The notes under the pieces: generated by a model
What the model was told of the DNA's origin: nothing
The model's input: the letters and a program-made list of their open reading frames with translations, nothing else
Databases searched by the model: none
NCBI RefSeq assembly: GCF_963678635.1
Contig: NC_087066.1
Location: 24,161,615-24,225,614 of the forward strand
Length of the DNA: 64,000 nucleotides
Reading direction: 5' to 3'
From: Symsagittifera roscoffensis
Taxonomy: Eukaryota; Xenacoelomorpha; Acoela; Convolutidae
Shown here: piece by piece, positions 24,701 to 35,806 of the stretch
Position numbering within the stretch: position 1 is the stretch's first letter
Layout: each line of letters begins with the position of its first letter
Program-made: the position numbers and the translations under genes

Positions 24701-27700
24701 CCATTTGGTTCGAAACAAACCCATTTGGGTCGCAATGATCGCAATCTACCCATTTTGAGTCGCAATAGTCGCATTATACCTTTATTGGGTCGCAATGGTC
24801 GCAATATACCCCATTTGGTTCAAAACAAACCCATTTGGGTCGCAATGGTCGCAATATACCCATTTTGAGTCGCAATGGTCGCAACATGTCTTTATTGGGT
24901 CGCAATGGTTGCAATATTCCCATTTTGAGTCGCAATGGTCGCAAAATACCCATTTTGAGTCGCAATGGTCGCACCATATCTTTTTTGGTTCGCAATGGTC
25001 GGAGTATACCCATTTTGAGTCGCAATGGTTGCAACATATCATTTTTTGTGTCGCAATAATCACATTATACCCATTTTGAGTCGCAATGGTCGCAACATGT
25101 CTTTATTGGGTCGCAATGGTTGCAATATTCCCATTTTGAGTCGCAGTGGTCGCAAAATACCCATTTTGAGTCGCAATGGTCGCACCATATCTTTTTTGGT
25201 TCGCAATGGTCGTAGTATACCCATTTTGAGTCGCAATGGTTGCAACATATCATTTTTTGTGTCGCAATAATCGCATTATACCCATTTTGAGTCGCAATGG
25301 TCGCATCATATCTTTTTTGGGTCGCAATGGTCGCAACATATCTTTTTTCGCTCGCAATTGTCACAATATACCCCATTTGGTTCGAAGCAAACCAATTTTG
25401 AGTCGCAATGGTCGCACCATATCTTTTTTGGCTCGCAATGGTCGCAACATATCTTTTTTGCGCCGCAATGGTCGCAATATACCCCATTTGGTTCGAAACA
25501 GACCCATTTTGAGTCGCAATGGTCGCAACATATCTTTTTTGGGCCGCAATAGTCCGAATTTACCCATTTTGAGTCGCAATGGTTGCAATATACCCATTTT
25601 GAGTCGCAATGGTTGCAACATATCATTTTTTGTGTCGCAATAATCGCATTATACCCATTTTGAGTCGCAATGGTCGCAAATGTCTTTATTGGGTCGCAAT
25701 GGTTGCAATATTCCCATTTTGAGTCGCAATGGTCGCAAAATACCCATTTTGAGTCGCAATGGTCGCACCATATCTTTTTTGGTTCGCAATGGTCGCAGTA
25801 TACCCATTTTGAGTCGCAATGGTTGCAACATATCATTTTTTGTGTCACATAGACAGCTTGAGTCGAGTCGTTCAAAACATATCGAGCCTGGGTCGAGACG
25901 GTCAAAACATACCAATTTTGGTCGACTCGGTCGAAAAAAAATTTTGGTCGACTCAGTCGAAACATTTTTTAGTCGACCGAAGTCGCGCAATTTTTTTGGT
26001 CGCGCAAAGTCGCAACATAACCATTTTGAGTTGCAATGGTCGCAACATACCTTTTTCGGGTCGCGTAAAGTCGCAACATATATCTGTTTTGGGTCGCGCT
26101 AATTTCCGCTAATATTTTGGTCTCACTTAGTCATAACATGCCCCTTTTGAGTCGCAATGGTCGCAAAATATCTTATTTGGGGCGCAATGGCTGCAATATA
26201 CCCCATTTGGTTCGAAACAAACCCATTTGGGTCGCAATGATCGCAATCTACCCATTTTGAGTCGCAATGGTTGCATTATACCTTTATTGGGTCGCAATGG
26301 TCGCAATATACCCCATTTGGTTCAAAACAAACCCATTTGGGTCGCAATGGTCGCAATATACCCATTTTGAGTCGCAATGGTCGCAACATGTCTTTATTGG
26401 GTCGCAATGGTTGCAATATTCCCATTTTGAGTCGCAATGGTCGCAAAACACCCATTTTGAGTCGCAATGGTCGCACCATATCTTTTTTGGTTCGCAATGG
26501 TCGGAGTATACCCATTTTGAGTCGCAATGGTTGCAACATATCATTTTTTGTGTCGCAATAATCACATTATACCCATTTTGAGTCGCAATGGTCGCAACAT
26601 GTCTTTATTGGGTCGCAATGGTTGCAATATTCCCATTTTGAGTCGCACTGGTCGCAAAATACCCATTTTGAGTCGCAATGGTCGCACCATATCTTTTTTG
26701 GTTCGCAATGGTCGTAGTATACCCATTTTGAGTTGCAATGGTTGCAACATATCATTTTTTGTGTCGCAATAATCGCATTATACCCATTTTGAGTCGCAAT
26801 GGTCGCATCATATCTTTTTTGGGTCGCAATGGTCGCAACATATCTTTTTTCGCTCGCAATTGTCACAATATACCCCATTTGGTTCGAAACAAACCAATTT
26901 TGAGTCGCAATGGTCGCACCATATCTTTTTTGGTTCGCAATGGTCGCAGTATACCCATTTTGAGTCGCAATGGTTGCAACATATCATTTTTTGTGTCACA
27001 TAGACAGCTTGAGTCGAGTCGTTCAAAACATATCGAGCCTGGGTCGAGACGGTCAAAACATACCAATTTTGGTCGACTCGGTCGAAAAAAAATTTTGGTC
27101 GACTCAGTCGAAACATTTTTTAGTCGACCGAAGTCGCGCAATTTTTTTGGTCGCGCAAAGTCGCAACATAACCATTTTGAGTTGCAATGGTCGCAACATA
27201 CCTTTTTCGGGTCGCGTAAAGTCGCAACATATATCTGTTTTGGGTCGCGCTAATTTCCGCTAATATTTTGGTCTCACTTAGTCATAACATGCCCCTTTTG
27301 AGTCGCAATGGTCGCAAAATATCTTATTTGGGGCGCAATGGCTGCAATATACCCCATTTGGTTCGAAACAAACCCATTTGGGTCGCAATGATCGCAATCT
27401 ACCCATTTTGAGTCGCAATGGTTGCATTATACCTTTATTGGGTCGCAATGGTCGCAATATACCCCATTTGGTTCAAAACAAACCCATTTGGGTCGCAATG
27501 GTCGCAAAATACCCATTTTGAGTCGCAATGGTCGCACCATATCTTTTTTGGTTCGCAATGGTCGTAGTATACCCATTTTGAGTCGCAATGGTTGCAACAT
27601 ATCATTTTTTGTGTCGCAATAATCGCATTATACCCATTTTGAGTCGCAATGGTCGCATCATATCTTTTTTGGGTCGCAATGGTCGCAACATATCTTTTTT

Positions 27701-29202
27701 CGCTCGCAATTGTCACAATATACCCCATTTGGTTCGAAACAAACCAATTTTGAGTCGCAATGGTCGCACCATATCTTTTTTGGTTCGCAATGGTCGCAGT
27801 ATACCCATTTTGAGTCGCAATGGTTGCAACATATCATTTTTTGTGTCACATAGACAGCTTGAGTCGAGTCGTTCAAAACATATCGAGCCTGGGTCGAGAC
27901 GGTCAAAACATACCAATTTTGGTCGACTCGGTCGAAAAAAAGTTTTGGTCGACTCAGTCGAAACATTTTTTAGTCGACCGAAGTCGCGCAATTTTTTTGG
28001 TCGCGCAAAGTCGCAACATAACCATTTTGAGTTGCAATGGTCGCAACATACCTTTTTCGGGTCGCGTAAAGTCGCAACATATATCTGTTTTGGGTCGCGC
28101 TAATTTCCGCTAATATTTTGGTCTCACTTAGTCATAACATGCCCCTTTTGAGTCGCAATGGTCGCAAAATATCTTATTTGGGGCGCAATGGCTGCAATAT
28201 ACCCCATTTGGTTCGAAACAAACCCATTTGGGTCGCAATGATCGCAATCTACCCATTTTGAGTCGCAATGGTTGCATTATACCTTTATTGGGTCGCAATG
28301 GTCGCAATATACCCCATTTGGTTCAAAACAAACCCATTTGGGTCGCAATGGTCGCAATATACCCATTTTGAGTCGCAATGGTCGCAACATGTCTTTATTG
28401 GGTCGCAATGGTTGCAATATTCCCATTTTGAGTCGCAATGGTCGCAAAACACCCATTTTGAGTCGCAATGGTCGCACCATATCTTTTTTGGTTCGCAATG
28501 GTCGGAGTATACCCATTTTGAGTCGCAATGGTTGCAACATATCATTTTTTGTGTCGCAATAATCACATTATACCCATTTTGAGTCGCAATGGTCGCAACA
28601 TGTCTTTATTGGGTCGCAATGGTTGCAATATTCCCACTTTGAGTCGCAGTGGTCGCAAAATACCCATTTTGAGTCGCAATGGTCGCACCATATCTTTTTT
28701 GGTTCGCAATGGTCGTAGTATACCCATTTTGAGTCGCAATGGTTGCAACATATCATTTTTTGTGTCGCAATAATCGCATTATACCCATTTTGAGTCGCAA
28801 TGGTCGCATCATATCTTTTTTGGGTCGCAATGGTCGCAACATATCTTTTTTCGCTCGCAATTGTCACAATATACCCCATTTGGTTCGAAACAAACCAATT
28901 TTGAGTCGCAATGGTCGCACCATATCTTTTTTGGCTCGCAATGGTCGCAACATATCTTTTTTGCGCCGCAATGGTCGCAATATACCCCATTTGGTTCGAA
29001 GCAAACCCATTTTGAGTCGCAATGGTCGCAACATATCTTTTTTGGGCCGCAATAGTCCGAATTTACCCATTTTGAGTCGCAATGGTTGCAATATACCCAT
29101 TTTGAGTCGCAATGGTCGCACTATACCCATTTTGAGTCGCAATGGTCGCAATATACCCATTTTGAGTAGCAATGGTCGCAATATACCCATTATGAGTGGC
29201 GA
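21711..29202. repeat. 30-bp minisatellite array, 7.5 kb
   Basis: The consensus unit is GAGTCGCAATGGTCGCAAYATACCCATTTT, about 30 bp, and includes an internal direct repeat TCGCAA-TGG-TCGCAA. Variant unit types (ending CATATCTTTTTTG, CATGTCTTTATTG, CATATCATTTTTTGT and others) follow one another in a fixed order, so units are organised in higher-order repeats. The left edge (21711-22080) has diverged GGTCGAA units, and the right edge has degenerate ones, as expected when unequal exchange homogenises the centre. The unit length is a multiple of three and lacks stops, so long open frames occur on both strands; they are not evidence of proteins. Confidence 0.97.
21815..28150. repeat. Higher-order repeat blocks within the satellite
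   Basis: A distinct block of about 290-340 bp, beginning ACATAGACAGCTTGAGTCGA and continuing with GGTCGACTCGGTCGAAA-type units and a TCGCGC-rich segment, recurs at 21815, 22864, 24345, 25847, 26998 and 27848. Spacings are about 1049, 1481, 1502, 1151 and 850 bp, so the complete higher-order unit is near 1.5 kb and the shorter intervals have lost blocks of 30-bp units. The full intervals look almost identical in sequence, implying recent amplification. Confidence 0.9.
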
Positions 29203-29965
29203 CCTCGACACGGGTACTTTTCACAACTAATCGAAGTGATAAAATCAAATCGAGGATTTGAAAGTTATGGTGCATGAAATTGAGTCCATTGCGTGTTTAC
29301 TCGCATCAGAGTTCATTATGGAAAATTGAAATTAGAGGATTATAACCAATTAAGAACTGAGTTTTTTTTGGTGTAATATTTTTTCTACAAAAACATTTTA
29401 GCTCAATTATAATTGGTTGTTTTTCGTCTTTAAAAACACAGACGCTAAGGTTTTCTTTAAAACTCCATCATTTAAAATTGGGATACTCTAGTTTGAGAGC
29501 ACAACTCCGTGAATGGACACACGGTACACCACTGTGTTCAAGACTTTGCATGTGAAGTAAAATTTATCTTGAAAAAATTTCAAACAACCTTGTTTCATGA
29601 TGGCTCCAGCTATTCCCTGATACGAGCAGTCAAGTTGTTTCGACTTTCGAAGAATGGGAGTAAGGTATTTGGCTGGGGTGTTTTTTTTCTAAATCAGACC
29701 AGTTTTACAAATTTTACAGCGTATGGGCATAGATCCGGAAATCTTTCGATTGCCAAGCGAGTAGGCTTCTACTAGACAAAATGCAGGTGTCATTGCTGCT
29801 CGAAAAATACCTAGATAGTTTCAAGTTTTAATAAGCGATTTTTTTCACTCGTGGTAAACTATCCGCACTAATAAATGTTCTAAATTTGATTGAGGCCAAC
29901 TTTATTTGGTCATGTTAATTCTACTCAACCTATAGACCTTGCATTGTATATTGGCAGTACTAAAT
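29203..29965. other. Intergenic sequence with a fragment of the foldback repeat
   Basis: No gene is supported. At about 29610-29700 the sequence (CTGATACGAGCAGTCAAG, then GACTTTCGAAGAATGGGAGT, then a T-run followed by AATCAGACC) is a scrambled, diverged piece of the foldback-repeat family whose arms lie at 29966-30515 and 31859-32390. Confidence 0.4.
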
Positions 29966-30515
29966 TTATTGTTCCGACTTTCGATACGAAAGTAACGGAA
30001 TATTTCTGCTCGGGGTGGGTTTTTTTTCTTCAGACAAATTTCGACTTTTTAACTAGCCTTTTTTGACATAATTGTTTTATATCATTCAAAAGCTATTGTT
30101 GTCCTGAGCTTAAATTTGAAAAGATATTTCACCTGTGATCATTTTTCGAGTTATGAGGGTTTAAAGATTGCCATTTTGACCAATTTGGGACAATTAACAC
30201 GCGATATAATTCGCGCTATTAACGCGTAAGCGGAGAGTTAATCCGTCTTAAAATCGTTCCAAATTGGTTGAAAGAAGCTTATTTGCCATAATTGATTTGT
30301 TACAAGGAGCGAAATCTATTGTTTTGTACTTTTTATGGCGTGTGGGGGGCTGATTTTCATCGAAAAAATTTCAGATTTATAAAAAAATTTTCATTTATTT
30401 TATTTCATTTAATTTTTTATGTTTTTTTATTTTTTGTTTATGTTATTACTGCTCCATAAACGGTAAAAGGCAATCGGAACTTTCAGGGCTTCGCCTTGAT
30501 ACGAGCAGTCTTGTT
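29966..30515 (-). repeat. Foldback element, left arm
   Basis: About 540 bp running from TTATTGTTCCGACTTTCGAT to CTTGATACGAGCAGTCTTG is the reverse complement of 31859-32390 over its whole length. Landmarks are GTTAATAGCGCG/CGCGCTATTAAC and the ACGAGCAGT...CGGAAC end. Diverged single copies occur at 36786-37060 and 41797-42080. It has long inverted arms like foldback or Tc1-like MITE elements, but no target duplication was identified at the outer ends. Confidence 0.8.
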
Positions 30516-30555
30516 TATTTTTTCAAAACTGTTTTGAAAAAAAATTAATCGAGAC

Positions 30556-30965
30556 TAGAGGTGCGCGCCAGCCGGCTTCAGCCGCCGCCGCCGCCACCGC
30601 CGCCGGAGTTCAAAGTAACACTCCGCCGCCACGAAATACACACGGCGCCAGCCTCGGCTGAATCTTTTTGTGAGTAATACAGTAAAGAGCCAGCTACTGT
30701 ATTGCGTCAGCTATTATTCTATTCTAAGGACTTAGGTAACGTTCTAATTCGCTAACTATGTGTAAATACAATCACAACTACCAGCCACTAACTTCAAACA
30801 CTTATTTTTGTTCAAAAAAAAAGCGCTGGTTAAAAAAACGTACCTGATTAATAAATATGTTTCAGAGTCCGTTTTTAAAACTAAGAAAACCAGGATCAAG
30901 GATGGTTTCAGCCGGCTGAGCTGCCGCCGCCGACAATTTTTGCTTCGAGCCGGCGCGCGTCTCTA
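30556..30965. mobile_element. Non-autonomous hAT-type element, 410 bp, GC-rich ends
   Basis: Ends are TAGAGGTGCGCGCC... and, on the other strand, TAGAGACGCGCGCC..., giving imperfect terminal inverted repeats of about 20 bp. The element is flanked on both sides by the identical 8-mer ATCGAGAC (30548-30555 and 30966-30973), the diagnostic target-site duplication length of the hAT superfamily. Both ends are rich in GCCGCC repeats, conspicuous in this AT-rich DNA. There is no transposase, so movement would have needed one in trans. Confidence 0.85.
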
Positions 30966-31179
30966 ATCGAGACTAGCAAAAGGCAGTCGGAACATCCAGG
31001 CTTTGCCCTGATATACGAGCAGTATTGTTTTTAGTGAACGCTAAAAGTTCCTCATGTACATTTTTTGATACCTAGCAACAAAAAGCAGCTCGCAATAATA
31101 GACACTTCAAATTAAAAGACAAATAGCATTAAGCTCATCGAGCAAGCTTCACAACAAACGGAAGGACTTTATACTAAAG

Positions 31180-31413
31180 TTAGAGCTGGTTTTTGTAGCA
31201 ATCTATCAACGACCTTGGGTCGACTACGGGTTTAGTAGTTTTCAACAGATTCTTGCCAGTCCCGTCATTGGAATTAATAGTATCACCACAACAGCTTCCG
31301 GTTTCTTCAAATTTTCCTAGAGATTTCAGTTTGGCTGCCTTGCGTATACAGCCTAGCGTATCACATAACTTTTCCTTGTTTATACAGCCCTTGAGTTCAT
31401 ACATGTTAATCAA
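31180..31413 (-). CDS. Hypothetical small cysteine-containing protein or exon
   Basis: A 77-codon frame between the hAT-type element and the second Ty3/Gypsy relic encodes a non-repetitive protein with six cysteines (including adjacent CC at about residue 42) and ordinary codon mixture, unlike the low-complexity frames nearby. It may be a short gene, an exon, or chance in a transposon nest. No signal peptide or known domain is visible and no family is recognised. Confidence 0.2.
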   Translation of the reverse strand: MINMYELKGCINKEKLCDTLGCIRKAAKLKSLGKFEETGSCCGDTINSNDGTGKNLLKTTKPVVDPRSLIDCYKNQL

Positions 31414-31429
31414 GTTTTGATTAATTTTA

Positions 31430-31649
31430 CTTTCACGTAGATCTAAAATAACTCATTCAGTCTTTAACTGTCAATCGTCTGTCCATCTCTTGTTGCTAAT
31501 TTGGTTTCGAGAGGCACTGGCCTTCGGTAAACACGCAGTCTGTCACCTTCGGTTGACGTCTAGATTATAACATGTGCTAAACTTTGGATAACTAGTTTGA
31601 TTTACTTTTTATTATCGAAATTTATTATTATTCAAGTCCGTTTTCAGCA
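31430..31649 (+). repeat. Putative 3' part of a Ty3/Gypsy 5' LTR (relic A)
   Basis: The sequence immediately upstream of a canonical primer-binding site ends in ...TTTTCAGCA, fitting an LTR ending in CA. The LTR's left boundary cannot be defined because no second copy was found in the window. Assignment rests on the adjoining primer-binding site and gag remnant. Confidence 0.4.
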
Positions 31650-31667
31650 TGGCGCAGCCAGCAGATT
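31650..31667 (+). promoter_or_regulatory. Primer-binding site, Ty3/Gypsy relic A
   Basis: TGGCGCAGCCAGCAGATT begins right after the LTR-terminal CA and starts with TGG, the complement of tRNA CCA-3'. It closely matches the site of relic B at 38973 (TGGCGCAGTCAGCAGGAT), so both elements belong to related families using the same kind of tRNA primer. Confidence 0.65.
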
Positions 31668-31840
31668 TAAGTCAGGAATTATAGCTTTCGGGCCTCCAAA
31701 AACTTCAGAACTACCAATTCAATGGAAATTTTGGTTCAACATGTTCCAATGGGGGAAAATCACAGGGGCATTGGATGTAATAGAAGCTGATTTCTATAAG
31801 GAAAGAAACAGAACCCACGTAACACAAGTATAACAAGAGG
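31668..31840 (+). pseudogene. Gag N-terminal remnant, Ty3/Gypsy relic A
   Basis: About 55 codons after the primer-binding site encode a GPPKTSELPIQWKFW-type stretch: a proline-rich start then a Trp-rich segment, as in the beginning of Gag in many animal Ty3/Gypsy elements. The frame is cut off where the right arm of the foldback repeat begins (31859), and the rest of gag and the protease are absent. Confidence 0.45.
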
Positions 31841-31858
31841 AAGAAAAAGTCCTAACAA

Positions 31859-32390
31859 AACTGCTCGTATCAGAGCGAAGCCCTGAATGTTCCGACTGCC
31901 TTTTAAGGTTTATGGAGCAGTAATAACATTAAAAAATTAAATGTATGAAAAAATGAAATGAAAAAATTTTTTTTTCTAAAATTTGAAATTTTTTATGAAA
32001 ATCATCCCCCCACACGCCATACAAAGTACAAAAGGATAGATTTTGCTCCTTGTAACAAACCAATTGTGGCGAATAAGCTTCTTTTGACCAATTTGGAACG
32101 ATTTCTGATACGGATTAAATCTCCGCTTACGCGTTAATAGCGCGAATTATATCGCGTGTTAATTGTCCCAAATTGGTCAAAATGGCAATCTTTAAACCCT
32201 CATAACTCGAAAAATGATCACAGGTGAAATATCTTTTCAAATTTAAGCTCAGGACAACAATAGCTTTCGAATGATAAAAAAAGTTCCGTCAAAAATGACT
32301 AGTTAAAAAGTCGAAATTTGTCTGAAGGAAAAAAAAATCCACCCGAGCACAAATATTCCGTTACTTTCGTATCGAAAGTCGGAACAATAA
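31859..32390 (+). repeat. Foldback element, right arm
   Basis: Reverse complement of 29966-30515. It lies between the gag remnant and the RT remnant of relic A, so it either inserted into that element or rode along with a rearrangement. A short 3' piece of the same family (CTGAATGTTCCGACTGCTT) also occurs near 35620, within relic A. Confidence 0.8.
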
Positions 32391-32394
32391 CGTT

Positions 32395-33352
32395 GCGTGA
32401 TAAAATGGACGGCGAGATCAATAATCAGTTCGAACATAGGCACGTTGAGAAACTAGAAGAAGGTTTGCATAAACTTTTTGTCTCGCGGATTGTAATAACA
32501 GTCAAAAAAGATGGTCCCGTAAAGTAGCGCTTTATTCAACGAAACACAATAAGTAAAACGACAAAAATGAGTAGCAAATGCCTGTCACATTGGTCGAGAT
32601 AGTTCTACAAAAGTTAGAAGAAGCAAACTTGTTTCCGAATATAACGAAGAGTGCGTTTGCTGAAAAAGAAGGCTCGGATATGAGCTTACGTCAACGGCCA
32701 TATAACCCTTGATCCGGAAAACAGAATCACTAGAATCGCTAAAACCACCGCTCTCAACTGAATGCATATTATCCTTCACAGAACTGAAAAAAAAAGTTTC
32801 AAATAAAATTGTACCAGAAAATTCGCCATCTATGAAGACATCAGTTTGCGACGCCAGTGACAACGGCCTAGCGCGGTGCTGGAAATACTTGGCGCCTAAG
32901 CTGTTTGTGCAATATCATTTGCGTCGAGATCATTCATTGAGAAGGAAAAAAATATTCGACCAATGAGCTCGTCAGGTTGGCAGTCGTTTGAAGCGCAGAT
33001 TTAAACCAAAATCTTAGGTCAAACATTTAGGGTAATCACAGACCATAAAACGCTATGTCCTTCCTAAATGGCATCAGAAAAATAGTATAACCATGTTCAG
33101 CTGGCTGGATCGATTGAATTTATTTGACTCTCAAGACGAGCGAACAGGGGACAAAATCGGACTGGCTGATACCGTTTTGCAAAAACGGAACAATGTGGTT
33201 ACCCCCATCAGAGTATATAATAGTACGTTTACAGTGGCTATAATTATTATTTCCTTACAAAACATCTTCGTAATTAATATTTCAAAATGCTCTAAAGGAC
33301 CGAGGTTTAGAACTAAAAAGACGTCGTTCAACAAAAATGTTGCATGCAAATA
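32395..33352 (+). pseudogene. RT-RNase H remnant, Ty3/Gypsy relic A
   Basis: In shifting frames the plus strand shows, in order, a block leading to VITVKKDGPVK (about 32490), equivalent to the IVVVKKNG start of gypsy RT; a TLVEIVLQKLEEANLF block (32585), the helix before the first catalytic Asp; and RNase H blocks NELVRLAVV (32965), ITDHK (33035) and SWLDRLNLFD (33095). The RT core with its YxDD box is missing. Many stops; non-functional. Confidence 0.7.
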
Positions 33353-33510
33353 ATCGTTTCAAAACACACGATCAGATAGTGCTTGTGCCATTCGTTAAGA
33401 AATTGAACAATCACAGGCCACGAATTTGCGAATACCGAAGATCATGCATAAATAACGAAATTTTTACAAAAATCAATTGCAAAAAAAATAATCTGAAATT
33501 TTAAAGTTGT

Positions 33511-34447
33511 ACCCGGTTTGACCTCCATACACCGAAAATGCTTATCATACATTTCCATACATCAAGTGTGTGGGAAAATGCTTGTCATACAATTTTCATA
33601 CAATTTCGAAAGTGGGTGAAAAAAGATATAAACTAATTTCTACGGCTGTTTGATTCTTATAAAAACAGTCTGGTGATAAAAAAAACCGCGGTTTTCGTTT
33701 TTTGAAAAAAATGCTTATCATACAATTCCCAAATATGGAAATTGTATGACTGGTATTTTTTTGATGGCGACACAAAAATTTTTGAATTTGCCTCAAAAAT
33801 TTTTTGTTTTTTTTTCAACCGCAAATCTATTTTTTCTACGCAGGCAAGCATTTTCCAAAAAAAAAAATTTTTTGCATGCAAAGTTTGATTTTTTGTCTGC
33901 ATTACGTAGCCCTGGATACACTCATGTTGGGATTTTTTTTCCTTTTCGCTATACAATTTTTTCAAAAGCGCTGAAAATTTATATTTCTTTTGTATGGCGT
34001 GTTTATGTATGCCTTGCTCAATGTCTGATAATTGTTAAATTCAAGTTTTAAAACAATCCTCGTTGAAAAATTTCGCCAAATTTTAAAAGTTTGTTATTTT
34101 TGTTCAATCATTTGTGAAAGACAGCTCGAAGACAATTCAGGTCGTTTTCTATGCATTGTAAATGCATGACCCTCCAAATTTCGGCGCTATGAGTAAACCA
34201 AGGTTCTGTCACTTGTGTTTGGTTACAAACTCAACCAAAATTTTTCAAAAATTAAGTTTGGAAACAAAAAAAAAACAATTTTTTGGTTCATGGAAAAACA
34301 TCTATCATACAATTTTCATTTATGGAAAAATGCTTATCATAGAGTTTTTATACAATTTTCTGTACGTATGGAATTGTATGAAATTGTATGACAAGAAGTT
34401 TCTCATGTACGGAAATTGTATGATAGGAAGTTTTGGTCAACCCGGGT
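33511..34447. mobile_element. Inverted-repeat element with CATACAATTTCC repeats
   Basis: Ends are ACCCGGTTTGACC and GGTCAACCCGGGT, inverted to each other. Inside, near both ends, a motif CTTATCATACAATTTTCATAC recurs in both orientations (about 33540, 33575, 33710, 34300, 34335, 34375, 34405). No open frame is convincing. It separates the RNase H and integrase parts of relic A, so it probably inserted there. No clear target duplication; superfamily unassigned. Confidence 0.55.
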
Positions 34448-34479
34448 AAATTTCAAAATACTAGAGTTTTAGAAAACTA

Positions 34480-35560
34480 GGAAAATTTCCACATCAGATT
34501 CAACAGCATCGGGTTTGCTAATGAAGATTAACAAACGTCGACAACGCTCAAATCCCGTACCACAGAATCCCGGAAAATCAAAAAGAAAACCAATCTTTGC
34601 ATTTAAAGGGCAAAAATTTTCCGCAGGCGTACCAAAATAATTTGGTAAGAACGATCGTACACAGACGTAGGTTAAAAATAGTTCGCAAATTCACATTGTT
34701 TCCAAAAACTTTTAGTTTGCGTTTCGTGAAGTCTCAGTATAGCACTGACCCACAACTAGAAGCCATCAGGGAAATAATAAAAGCCAGGGGGGAACCAAAA
34801 CTGCAAAGAACTGTGGTGTACACGATGAACAAAAGCTACGCTCATTTGTGATTGATTTCTACGACAAATGCAAAATAATTTGGATGGATGAGTATTTAGT
34901 TATCACTCAGCTTTGCGCATCGCAGTAAGCAACCGAATCCACTTTTATCATTACGAGAAGACAAAAGTGTTCGTCGCCGTTTAAGACAAATGATATTTTA
35001 ACACTAATCGATTAATTACCTCGGTCGCCGAGAAGATCTTGAAAGGTAAGGTCGCCGGTAAGACAAACCATCAAACAAAAACAGCGACGTCAGAAACAGC
35101 GAAAATGTCTGAACCAGGGGAGCAAAACGAGTCAAAACATCTAGATTTTTGAGGAACCATCAGTTATTTGAATGAATGAAAAACACTTTCTAGTGGCGGT
35201 GGACCATTTTTGAATTAGCCGCTGGATTTGATTTGCGGTAAAAACTGTTCCGATAAAATCATATAAACGGAATTAGTCCCCAACGAGTACCGAGAAGTTT
35301 TCATGCCAGGGCAAGAATGATTTGAAATTAGAATTCAAGTAAGGCTTTTCTAAGAAACTGATAATGTTTGAAAACTTTCTGAGCCCTGTGCACCAACATT
35401 TGACTATCGGCAGCGCTTTCAAGTGCCGTAGAAGTTTGACTGATATGGGTACTCTTGCCTACATTCCTCACCATAAAACTTGGATACTTCTTTACTTTAA
35501 TCACTTCGATTTGTCGTAAAAGGTGCGCAAATTCACCCCGAATAGTTCAGCATGATTTTT
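34480..35560 (+). pseudogene. Integrase-region remnant, Ty3/Gypsy relic A
   Basis: Shifted frames give a STDPQLEAIREIIKARGE block (34740), a KIIWMDEYLVI block (34875) typical of the linker before the integrase zinc finger, then a NESKHLDF block (35115) matching the first catalytic Asp region of integrase, and FKCRRSLTDMGTL (35420), a late-Pol block. Order and orientation continue the RT-RNase H remnant upstream. It carries many disruptions and is a dead copy. Confidence 0.6.
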
Positions 35561-35806
35561 GTTCAAAGCACCAACATAAAAGAACTAAAAAGACTGTTGG
35601 TATATCATGCCGAAGGTCTGAATGTTCCGACTGCTTCTCAAGTGCAATTCAAAAAAGTTGACGGGAAATTACCGAAATAACTTAATTGGCGAAATATTAA
35701 TAAAAAAGAAAATCGTTTTTCATTGTGAAATTTTTCGTCCTACAAGCAAATATAAACTACATAGAGATGTACAGCGTCTTGTGCCCTAATAGTACGAACA
35801 AACCCG

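Noticed and set aside
21711-29202. Possible CRISPR-like array (regular repeats with variable segments)
   Set aside because: The intervening segments are themselves repeats from a small set and the units are contiguous; the sequence is eukaryotic. It is a satellite.
21810-29275. Dozens of 60-219 codon open frames on both strands
   Set aside because: They are the stop-free frames of a 30-bp tandem repeat; the same peptides recur in every array unit and on both strands.
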